Shown piece by piece: positions 28,179-34,919 of a stretch of DNA of 64,000 bases. Below the pieces are notes generated by a model. That model searched no databases and was not told the DNA's origin. It was given only the letters and a program-made list of their open reading frames with translations. How positions within the stretch are numbered: the stretch's first letter is position 1; each line of letters starts with the position of its first letter. The position numbers and the translations under genes are program-made. The stretch is taken from the NCBI RefSeq assembly GCF_004923295.1, contig NZ_CP039634.1:2508001-2572000 (forward strand), read 5' to 3'. The stretch comes from Azospirillum sp. TSH100. GTDB lineage: Bacteria; Pseudomonadota; Alphaproteobacteria; Azospirillales; Azospirillaceae.

Positions 28179-28200
28179 GTTCCTTAGAGTGTCAAGGAAC
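28179..28200 (-). promoter_or_regulatory. Candidate TetR operator
   Basis: GTTCCTT (28179-28185) and its exact complement AAGGAAC (28194-28200) are separated by 8 bases, a 22-bp perfect dyad just upstream of the tetR start. Spacing and place fit a TetR-family operator that controls the tetR-adaptor-permease unit. Confidence 0.6.
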
Positions 28201-28312
28201 CAGTCGCCAATAAAAATGAATTCGGCGTCATCTGAGGAAAACCGCGGAGTTCCGGCGCGGTTTGGCCCCTGCGCGCCGGGAAAACGGCCTGCCCGGGTCA
28301 GTCGGCAGAATG

Positions 28313-28353
28313 GTTGCGGGCGGGCTCCGCCGTGACCGGAGCCCGCCCGCAAC
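28313..28353 (-). terminator. Long hairpin after the c-type haem gene
   Basis: A 17-bp perfect stem (28313-28329 with 28337-28353) with a 7-base loop lies 30 bases downstream of the gene ending at 28383. No T tract follows on either strand, so it may be an RNA 3' stabiliser or Rho-assisted terminator rather than a classical one. Confidence 0.5.
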
Positions 28354-28382
28354 AACAATGCAACAATACTGCGCGCAATCCT

Positions 28383-29429
28383 TCAGTTCGTGACCGCCTT
28401 GCGCGCCTTCGGACGGTTGTTGGTGCGTTCCCAGGCGTCGGCAAGGTTGAGGAGATTGCGGAACGCCTCGCCGTCCGCCAGCAGGGAGGTCTTGAGCGCG
28501 GGGGCCAGCGGCTTGGGATCGTTGTAGTCGTCCACCGGCATCTTGCCGCTGCGCACCTCGTCCAGCACCGCGTCGATGCTGGTGGCGGCGTGCATCGGGG
28601 TTTGCAGCAAGGTCAGCTTGTTCATCTTGCGATGGCCTTCCGGCTGATGGCAGACCGTGCAGTCGGCGTTGCGGAAATTGATCGCCATCTTGCGATAGGC
28701 GGCGTCCAGCGCCGGCAGATGCGGGTTGTCGGCACTGTAGGCCTCGGAGAACAGCGTCACCACCGGCTGGGCCGTGCCCTTGTCATCGCGCCACATCCAT
28801 TCGCCGACGAAGGTCGGACGATCGACATGGGTGTACGGACCGCGATTCTCTTCGGTGCCGGCGTTGGAGCGCGAGGCGTAATAGACCCGCCCGTCCTTGT
28901 CGAAGTAGAAGCGCAGCTCGTTGGCCGTCTCGTAGGCATCCCATTTGTCGTTGGCGTTGTTGTCGCCGTCGGTGTGCCAGAACGGGTACGGATAGCGGCC
29001 CGGCGGCAGTTCATTGCGGAAATAGGCCTGCACGGCGATCCCGCGGGAACCGTCGGGCGCGGTGAAGACGCTGGACTTGCCGGTGTACATGTACAGCGAC
29101 ATATAGAGATCCTGGTACAGGTCGCCACGGAAGACCGAGGTCTTCTTGTCCTTCATGCGCTTGCCGACCTGATCGCCGCCGAACTGGAACGTATAGTCAC
29201 GCATGCTCGCCTCGGCCCCCTGGCCGATGGCCTTGCGGCAGGCCTCGTGCGCGGCGGTATCGGCCGGCGATGCCATCGGGCAGGCTTTCGCCAGCGAGGC
29301 GGCAAGCGCCGCGGCGTAGGTTTCAAGGCTGTCGGCGGCGAGCGCGGGGCCGGTGGCGGGACCAGAGGCGGAGGCGAGGACGAACAGGCCGGCGGCGCAC
29401 AGGCGGCGCAGCGGAGCGACGGACGGCAT
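28383..29429 (-). CDS. Periplasmic single-haem c-type cytochrome-like protein
   Basis: 348 aa with a signal peptide (RRLCAAGLFVLASASGPATG, cleavage after ALAA near residue 31). One CxxCH haem-attachment motif is seen, in NADCTVCHQPEGHRKMN (about residue 260). The region before it is not a standard cytochrome c fold: YRKMAINFRNADCTVCH with a large N-terminal part rich in Tyr, Trp and Asp (LPPGRYPYPFWHTDGDNNAN). Two Cys (KACP, EACR) near the N-terminus might form a disulfide. I do not recognise the family. The cytochrome b561 gene lies 25 bases upstream on the same strand, which suggests electron exchange between the two at the inner-membrane face (inference). Confidence 0.7.
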   Translation of the reverse strand: MPSVAPLRRLCAAGLFVLASASGPATGPALAADSLETYAAALAASLAKACPMASPADTAAHEACRKAIGQGAEASMRDYTFQFGGDQVGKRMKDKKTSVFRGDLYQDLYMSLYMYTGKSSVFTAPDGSRGIAVQAYFRNELPPGRYPYPFWHTDGDNNANDKWDAYETANELRFYFDKDGRVYYASRSNAGTEENRGPYTHVDRPTFVGEWMWRDDKGTAQPVVTLFSEAYSADNPHLPALDAAYRKMAINFRNADCTVCHQPEGHRKMNKLTLLQTPMHAATSIDAVLDEVRSGKMPVDDYNDPKPLAPALKTSLLADGEAFRNLLNLADAWERTNNRPKARKAVTN

Positions 29430-29454
29430 GGGCAGAGCTTCCTTGGAGCGCGGG

Positions 29455-30015
29455 TCAGGCGGAAACGCCGGGGAGGCGGCGGCTTGGCATCATCGAGCGC
29501 AGCACGCCGTCGCGGCGGATGATCGCGTGGTAGCCGATCGCGGCGCCGGCATGGGCGACGATGAGCGCCAGCAGCCCGTAGGCGATCCAGCTCTTCCAGG
29601 CATAGACCATCCAGGCGAAGGTCCGGTCGTACAGCGCGAGCGCCGGCATCTTCATGCCGAACAGGCTCAGCTCCATGCCCTTGGCATCGACGAACAGCCA
29701 GCCGAGCAGCGGCGTCACCACCAGCAGCAGGTACAGGGCCGCATGCGCACCGGTCGCCGCGAGACGCAGAAACGCCGGATCGTTCCCGTTGTGGCGCGGC
29801 TGGCGCCCGGCGGTGAACCTCCAGACGAGACGCAACGGCACCAGGGCAAGCACCGTAAGCCCGAGCGACTTGTGCAGGGCGATCGAGCCCTTGACCAGGC
29901 CGGGGAACAGCGCCAGCACGAAGATCGCAAGAACCAGGATGACGGTAATCCAGTGGAAGGCAATACTTACCGGATCATAGGATTGATCGGTCGTTGAATG
30001 GGCATTCGACGGCAT
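29455..30015 (-). CDS. Cytochrome b561 family membrane protein
   Basis: 186 aa from the ATG at 30015, chosen because GAGGAGGAAAGC precedes it; the frame is open 23 codons further. Four membrane helices are visible, with the family's haem-ligand histidines: AFHWITVILVLAIFVLAL (helix 1), ALHKSLGLTVLALVPLRL (helix 2), GAHAALYLLLVVTPLLGWLF (helix 3) and LIVAHAGAAIGYHAIIRRDG (helix 4). These proteins bind two b haems and move electrons between quinol and periplasmic acceptors, or scavenge superoxide. It is the first gene of a pair with the haem c protein downstream (25-base gap). Confidence 0.9.
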   Translation of the reverse strand: MPSNAHSTTDQSYDPVSIAFHWITVILVLAIFVLALFPGLVKGSIALHKSLGLTVLALVPLRLVWRFTAGRQPRHNGNDPAFLRLAATGAHAALYLLLVVTPLLGWLFVDAKGMELSLFGMKMPALALYDRTFAWMVYAWKSWIAYGLLALIVAHAGAAIGYHAIIRRDGVLRSMMPSRRLPGVSA

Positions 30016-30271
30016 GCTTTCCTCCTCTTGAGGATACGGACAATCAAGGCTCGAAGTCATCCTGGGCAAGGAGCCGGTCATCACCGTTCCGGGTTGCCGG
30101 TCCGACGGCGCCGTCGTTCATTCTGAACGGATCGATTGCAGGCAGACTTTCGGTCAGCAAGAATAAGTCACTGACATGGAACCTCCTTTAGCCACGCAAT
30201 CGATAGTGCGCAAGACAGTTCGTGCAAAAATGATTACCCCTTTGGTGGCGTGAACGCATCCGTCGAACACG
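30016..30271. other. Gap upstream of cytochrome b561
   Basis: About 250 bases between the b561 start and the terminator of the BON gene. It should hold the promoter of the b561/haem c pair. Small frames exist on both strands but none has a convincing ribosome site or family match, and I see no RNA gene. Confidence 0.55.
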
Positions 30272-30333
30272 AAAAAGGGCGCGAGGCCCGACCCTCTCAG
30301 GCGGATTTGCCTGGAAGGTCGGGCTTCGCGCCC
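30272..30333 (-). terminator. Rho-independent terminator of the BON gene
   Basis: A 17-bp stem (30277-30293 with 30317-30333, one G-U) encloses a second 5-bp hairpin (30299-30303 with 30309-30313). On the minus strand it is followed by TTTTTC. It lies 26 bases after the BON gene stop at 30360. Confidence 0.85.
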
Positions 30334-30359
30334 CTTCAACGGAACCCGATGCCTTGCGG

Positions 30360-31778
30360 TCAGCTCCGCGTGCTGGAGGAACGGCCGATGCCGGTGGAGC
30401 CGGTCACGCCAGTGGTGGAACCGGCCATAGAGCCGGTGCCCGCCGACGCCCCGGCCGGGCCACCGCTGGCGCTGGTGCCGGTGCCGGTGTTGCTGCCGAG
30501 CCCGCTGGCGGTGGTATCGGACCCCTGATGGTCGCCAGTCGTCCCGCCCATCGACGCGGAGGGGGCGCTGCTGCCGGCACTCGCCATCGCCGACGCGCCG
30601 GCGCCGGTGGAACTGCCCCAGCCCGTATCGGCCCGGGTTCCGGTCTGGCTGCGGACCCGCAGGTTGTTCTGCACATGCGACACGCCGGAGACGGATTCGG
30701 CGACATCCTCGGCACGGCGCTTGGTGTGACGGTCGGCGACCATGCCGGTCAGCGTCACCTCGCCGCCGCTCACCGTCACCTCGATGTCGGAGGCGTCGAT
30801 GTAGGCGTCGTCGGTCAGACGGTCACTGACATCCTCGCGCACGCGCTCGTCGGAGCGGCTGTAGCCGCGCGGGCCACGGCCGCGATGCTGGGAGGCGCGC
30901 ATCTGGTCCTCGTGCCGGCGGCGCTCGGCATCGTCGTCACCAAACCAGGAGGCGATCTCGTCGCCGGCCTGTTCCCAGAAGCCGCGCTGATCGCCGCGGC
31001 CACGGTTTTCCTGCGAACGGTATTCCTGGCTGCGGTACAGGCCGCCGCGATCCTCGCCCCAGGAGCGGCCGCGATAATCGTCGCGCTCGTAGCCGCCGCC
31101 GTAACTGGTGGAGGAACTGCCGCCGAAATCGCGCCGGCTCATGCCAGCACGGCCCCAATCACCCCGGTCGCGGCCGGACTCGTAGCCACCACCATAACCG
31201 CCGCCTTGGCCCGCCCCCTGCGAGCCGTAGTCCCGCGCCGCGTAATCACGGTTGCGCTGGTCGCCACTTCCATAGCCGCGGTCGCCGTAGGGGCGCACTC
31301 CGTAATCACGGTCGCGGTAATCGGCGCTGCCGACATCGCGACTGGTGTAGTTGCCCTCGGTCCCGGCATTGCCGGCCCCGGCATAGCCGCCATAGCCGCT
31401 GGAGCCGGACCGCCCGCCATAGCCGGCGCCATAGCCGCCACGGTTCATGTCGCGCCCGCCACCGAAGCTGCGATCATAGACGCGCTCCATCTCACGGGAA
31501 TTGTCGCGACGGTTGTCGTCGGAATAAGCATCGCGGCCATAGCCGCCCGACTCATTGCCGACGCGCCCGCCATAGCCGGACTCTCGCCAGTCGCGGCCCT
31601 GGTCGTCCTGATGACGGTGGGGCTGGCTGCGATACATGCTCTCGTGACGGCCGTCGTCCTGCTCGTAGACGCCGCTCCGCTGCGGAGCCTCGCCCCAGTC
31701 GCGGTGCCGGTTGGGTTCGCGGTCGTCATCGCGCCAGTCACGGCCTTCGCCCCGCCACCGATTTTCATATTGCGCCAT
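30360..31778 (-). CDS. BON domain protein with long Gly/Tyr/Arg/Asp-rich low-complexity region
   Basis: 472 aa from the ATG at 31778, with GAGGGAG nine bases upstream; the frame is open further but covers upstream DNA of lower quality. Residues 1 to about 250 are an unusual repetitive, disordered stretch of Tyr, Gly, Arg, Asp, Asn and Ser (SYGGGYERDDYRGRSWGED-like units). A short conserved segment FWEQAGDEIASWFGDDDAER (about 280) leads to a BON domain (about 310-378, with IDASDIEVTVSGGEVTL and DVAESVSGVSHVQN). A 90-residue Ser/Thr/Gly tail follows. BON domains bind membranes or hydrophobic ligands. No signal peptide is seen, so location is unknown. Such proteins are often stress-linked (inference). 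Confidence 0.85.
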   Translation of the reverse strand: MAQYENRWRGEGRDWRDDDREPNRHRDWGEAPQRSGVYEQDDGRHESMYRSQPHRHQDDQGRDWRESGYGGRVGNESGGYGRDAYSDDNRRDNSREMERVYDRSFGGGRDMNRGGYGAGYGGRSGSSGYGGYAGAGNAGTEGNYTSRDVGSADYRDRDYGVRPYGDRGYGSGDQRNRDYAARDYGSQGAGQGGGYGGGYESGRDRGDWGRAGMSRRDFGGSSSTSYGGGYERDDYRGRSWGEDRGGLYRSQEYRSQENRGRGDQRGFWEQAGDEIASWFGDDDAERRRHEDQMRASQHRGRGPRGYSRSDERVREDVSDRLTDDAYIDASDIEVTVSGGEVTLTGMVADRHTKRRAEDVAESVSGVSHVQNNLRVRSQTGTRADTGWGSSTGAGASAMASAGSSAPSASMGGTTGDHQGSDTTASGLGSNTGTGTSASGGPAGASAGTGSMAGSTTGVTGSTGIGRSSSTRS

Positions 31779-31972
31779 CGTGGTCGGCTCCCTCTTTTCC
31801 GGATTCTTGGATTGGCGGGCAGCGTCACGCATGGTGTGGACACACCCGTATGTCCCGAACAACAGGGGCGGCCAAACGGCGTTCCGGAATTTTACCGGCC
31901 GGTCCCAGGGAAAATCAGGAGTTCTGGCACGGCGTTTGCGAGGTGAACCGCGGTTGGTTCCACGCATCACTT

Positions 31973-32010
31973 ACGGCTTCGGCGCTTCATGCACCGAAGC
32001 CGTTTTCTTT
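31973..32010 (+). terminator. Orphan + strand Rho-independent terminator
   Basis: A perfect 10-bp stem (31973-31982 with 31994-32003) is followed directly by TTTTCTTTT on the + strand. Both flanking genes are on the minus strand, so no annotated + strand gene ends here. It may belong to a small RNA starting within about 31850-31970. Confidence 0.65.
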
Positions 32011-32044
32011 TGCGCCCTATTATTGGGCAGAGACTTCGATCTGC

Positions 32045-32446
32045 TTAATTTGTCAGCGACTGGTCGAGCAGACGGGCGACCGCCGCCCCCAACTCTTCGT
32101 TGAGGAACGGCTTGTAGATGATCTCATCAGCATTGAACATGCGGGTCATCTTCAGCAGATAGCCGGCGGGCATGTTGGGCGCGCCGCCGGACATGGCGAG
32201 GATCTTCACGTCGGGCTGGGCGCTGCGCGCGGCCTTGATCAGTTCGATCCCGTCCACCTCCGGCATCAGCACGTCGGTCACGATCAGGTCGAAGCTGCGG
32301 CGGTCGAGCGCGCGGATCGCCGCACGGCCATTCTCCGCCTCGGTCACCTCGAAACCACGCCCCTCCAGATAACCGGCAACCGACAGCCGCACGGCTGGAG
32401 AATCCTCGACGACCAGGATGTTGGGCCGAATGGCACTTCCCATCAT
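32045..32446 (-). CDS. Stand-alone receiver (CheY-like response regulator)
   Basis: 133 aa from the ATG at 32446, with AGGAG eight bases upstream; the second ATG at 32443 is the next codon. The whole protein is one receiver: acidic residues in ILVVEDSPAVRLSVAGYL, phospho-Asp in FDLIVTDVLMPEVDGIEL, the Ser of ILAMSGGAPN in the Thr/Ser position, and Lys in IIYKPFLNEELGAAV. It lies 71 bases downstream of the STAS gene on the same strand, so the two are likely co-transcribed. This links a phosphorelay to a partner-switching module. No kinase is adjacent. Confidence 0.9.
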   Translation of the reverse strand: MMGSAIRPNILVVEDSPAVRLSVAGYLEGRGFEVTEAENGRAAIRALDRRSFDLIVTDVLMPEVDGIELIKAARSAQPDVKILAMSGGAPNMPAGYLLKMTRMFNADEIIYKPFLNEELGAAVARLLDQSLTN

Positions 32447-32517
32447 GCACCCGGCTCCTTTTGGGAACCGCCTTATCGAAAGGCCGGCCGCAGCCGGCGG
32501 AAGTCTGCTCGCCTGTG

Positions 32518-32856
32518 TCATCCCTCCAACGCCGCGACGGCCGCAGCCGCGTCGGCATGGATTTGGAACAGGGACGAAAAGCCGCTGACGTCGAACATCT
32601 CGCGGATATGCGGCGCCATCGCGGACAGGACGATCGAGCCCCGCTTTGCCCGGGCCGCCTTGGCGGCGACCAGCAGGGACCGAAGTCCGGCAGAACTGAT
32701 GTAGGAAAGCTGGGCCATGTCGACAACGATCCGCGTACCATCCCCGCCGATGGCAGACATTAGAACGCTTTCAAATTCGCCTGTACTGCCGCTGTCGATG
32801 CGTCCCACCGGGTGCAACACGACGACACCATTTGATGCTTGCTCGGTAATGTGCAT
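32518..32856 (-). CDS. STAS-domain anti-sigma factor antagonist (RsbV-like)
   Basis: 112 aa, a single STAS domain with the characteristic IDSGSTGEFESVL and the switch segment LSYISSAGLRSLLVAAKAA; the second Ser of ISSAG is the usual phosphorylation site. The C-terminal helix carries MFDVSGFSSLFQIHAD, which is well conserved in this family. In partner switching, the unphosphorylated antagonist frees a regulator from an RsbW-type kinase. It is first in a pair with a CheY-like receiver. A possible partner kinase, the HATPase_2 protein at 39095-39532, lies 6 kb away and is not in the same unit. Confidence 0.9.
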   Translation of the reverse strand: MHITEQASNGVVVLHPVGRIDSGSTGEFESVLMSAIGGDGTRIVVDMAQLSYISSAGLRSLLVAAKAARAKRGSIVLSAMAPHIREMFDVSGFSSLFQIHADAAAAVAALEG

Positions 32857-32946
32857 ACCCAGCCTCGCCTATTCCTACCACGTTTGAGTTTATAGCATGC
32901 CGGCAGACGCCCGACGACGCATTCACGACGCGGCGGGAAAATGTCG

Positions 32947-33792
32947 TCAGCGGGTCTCGCGCCGACGGCCGCAGAGCGCATACCAGCGCAGCGTCGCCCC
33001 GTCCACCGCCCCGGCAGCGGCAGCGGTAGCGGTAGCGGTAGCGGCAGGGGTACCGGCCGCCACCGAGACACGGCCCCAGATCTGGCCGCGCCCGAACAGG
33101 TCCGGTCGGGCGGTCAGTTCCTCCACCGGCACCAGTTCGGCGGTGGCGGGGTCGAAGACCGGATCGGCGGCGAAATCGCGATGGACCAGCAGCCGCACCA
33201 GATCGCCGCCGACGCGGACCAACCGCTTGGGATAGAGCCCGTGCCTGGCGAGATGGCTCCAGCTTGCATGGTTGCGGGCGCTGACCGTGGTGACGAGATG
33301 CCGGCGGCCCAGCGCGTCCGCCACCTCGATCCGCCAGTCGATCAGCCGGTGGTGCAGGCCGCGCCCGCGCTCCGCCGGATCGACCATCGCCGACGACAGA
33401 TGCGCCACCAGCGGCAGCTCCGCCTCCGGCAGGTCGAGGTCGCGGCCGCGGTTGGGATCCTCGGGGCCCGGCAGGCCGAGGGCGCCATAGGCGACCAGCG
33501 TCGTCCTGCGGAAGATGCCGGCGGCCAGCCCGCGGTCGCCCAGATGGTCGGCGACGAAGCTCCCGACCTCTCCCGCCATGCGGTAATAGTCGGGGTCCTC
33601 CAGCATCGCCACCACCCGCACGCGGAAGTCGGCGAGCAGGCCGGCGTCGTCCGGATCCAGCAGGCGGACGGTCAGCCCGGCCGGCAGGTCGGCCGCCATC
33701 GCCCGCAGGCGGACGGCGGCCACCGCGCGGGCGGCGGCGGCGCCCAGGGGAATGGCGCCGCAAGGGAGGGTGGCGGGGGGCGGAACACTCAT
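32947..33792 (-). CDS. GNAT-type acetyltransferase-like protein
   Basis: 281 aa. Residues about 40-200 look like a GNAT fold: GLTVRLLDPDDAGLLADF, then LVAHLSSAMVDPAERGRGL with the acetyl-CoA loop (ERGRGLHHRLIDW), and VTTVSARNHASWSHLARHGL in the position of motif B. The N-terminal 35 residues and the C-terminal region (about 210-281) have no recognised match. Near the C-terminus a hexanucleotide repeat (33013-33047) encodes alternating Ala-Thr. Substrate unknown. A TGA stop is shared with nothing; it is 42 bases from the operon at 33835 and probably separately read. Confidence 0.7.
   Translation of the reverse strand: MSVPPPATLPCGAIPLGAAAARAVAAVRLRAMAADLPAGLTVRLLDPDDAGLLADFRVRVVAMLEDPDYYRMAGEVGSFVADHLGDRGLAAGIFRRTTLVAYGALGLPGPEDPNRGRDLDLPEAELPLVAHLSSAMVDPAERGRGLHHRLIDWRIEVADALGRRHLVTTVSARNHASWSHLARHGLYPKRLVRVGGDLVRLLVHRDFAADPVFDPATAELVPVEELTARPDLFGRGQIWGRVSVAAGTPAATATATAAAAGAVDGATLRWYALCGRRRETR
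33013..33047. repeat. In-frame hexanucleotide repeat within the GNAT-like gene
   Basis: About six copies of GGYAGC in tandem (units from 33013, 33019, 33025, 33031, 33037 and 33043). Because the unit is 6 bp, changes in copy number would add or remove Ala-Thr or Ala-Ala pairs without a frameshift. Confidence 0.75.
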
Positions 33793-33834
33793 GCGTCGCA
33801 GCTCAGGACCGGTTGGCCGTTCAAGACGGGGAAC

Positions 33835-34917
33835 TCATGATTCGATGATTTCCGCGAAGTTCAGCAGTCCGATGGGCGGGTAATATTCCAGAGCCCGCAC
33901 GGTTGCCATGTTGATGATGACCGAGAAGCGCTTCAGCGTTTCAACCGGGATATCGGCCGGATCGATCCCGTCGATCAGGATCTGCGCCGCCTTGAAACCG
34001 GTGAAGCGGCCGATGCCATAGGCGCTGCTCGCCAGCGCCAGCATCGCCTTGTCGGTGCGCACGATCAGCTCTGTCGCCGAGAAGGTCGGCAGCCGCAGGC
34101 GCAACGCCTCCGTGGCGACGACGGAGCGGTTGTGGAAGGCGATGAAGGTGTCGGGACCGATATACAGCACCTCCGCCCCGCGGGCGGCCACGCGGGCCAG
34201 CGTCTCGGGGACGGCGGCGGCGATCGGTTCGCCGCGGCCGTTCAGCGGCACCGGCTCCTCCACCAGTTCCAGCCCGCGCAAGGCGCTCTCCGCCCGCAGC
34301 CCTTCGATGGTGAGGATGGAGTTGCGTTCCTGCGGATTGTAGACGATGCCCAACCGCCTGATCGGCCGATAGGCCTGGATGGTGTTCAGCTGCACCGCGA
34401 TGGGCGCGATGTGGATGGTGCCGGTGACGTTGCGCCCCGGCCGGTCGAGATCGGGCACGATCTTCGCGTCCACAGGTGCGGCGACGAAGGTGAAGACGAC
34501 GGGAATGTCGGTGATGTGGCGGCGCGGGTCGGCATCGTCGAAGGGGCCGACGATGCCGCGGGTCTGCGGCGTGCCGAAGCTGTAGACCAGATCGGGCCGG
34601 GTGTCCCTGATCTCCTCGACGATGCCCGGCAGCCTTGCCGGATCGCCGCCGGTGTCGCGGATGGTGTAGTCGACCTTCAGGCCGCGGCGGGCCAGATAGT
34701 CCTTGAATCCCGCCTCGTTGTCGCTCTCGCCCCGGCCCAGCACCATGGTGATGCGGAAGGTCCGGGCCGACACCTCCCCTGGCACCGCCGCCGCGAGCGG
34801 AAGGGCCGGTGGCATCAGGCCGCCCAGCCCCCCGGCGGCGGCGAGGCCCAGCAGCGAACGGCGGCGGAGGCGAGGACCGAGGCGGGCACGGTGGAGATCG
34901 TCGTCGGAACCCGTCAT
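33835..34917 (-). CDS. ABC-type substrate-binding protein (ABC_sub_bind family), Tat-type signal
   Basis: 360 aa from the ATG at 34917, which has AGGAGG seven bases upstream; the ATG at 34923 would overlap the previous stop but sits one base from that ribosome site. The N-terminus carries RRRSLLGLAAAGGLGGL, a plausible twin-arginine signal. The mature part resembles the PF04392/TrpX-like binding proteins (TFRITMVLGRGESDNEAGF, DLVYSFGTPQTRGIVG, IRRLGIVYNPQERNSILTIEG, VLYIGPDTFIAFHNRS). These usually bind aromatic amino acids or related ligands, but no ABC permease or ATPase is adjacent. It is the last gene of a tightly packed trio with two membrane sensor proteins, one fused to an MFS transporter. 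Confidence 0.85.
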   Translation of the reverse strand: MTGSDDDLHRARLGPRLRRRSLLGLAAAGGLGGLMPPALPLAAAVPGEVSARTFRITMVLGRGESDNEAGFKDYLARRGLKVDYTIRDTGGDPARLPGIVEEIRDTRPDLVYSFGTPQTRGIVGPFDDADPRRHITDIPVVFTFVAAPVDAKIVPDLDRPGRNVTGTIHIAPIAVQLNTIQAYRPIRRLGIVYNPQERNSILTIEGLRAESALRGLELVEEPVPLNGRGEPIAAAVPETLARVAARGAEVLYIGPDTFIAFHNRSVVATEALRLRLPTFSATELIVRTDKAMLALASSAYGIGRFTGFKAAQILIDGIDPADIPVETLKRFSVIINMATVRALEYYPPIGLLNFAEIIES

Positions 34918-34919
34918 GG

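Noticed and set aside
31779..31972. Possible general-stress (EcfG-type) promoter upstream of the BON gene, GGAAC then GTTG
   Set aside because: The -10 CGTT element is not matched at the right spacing in any of the GGAAC occurrences; too weak to list.
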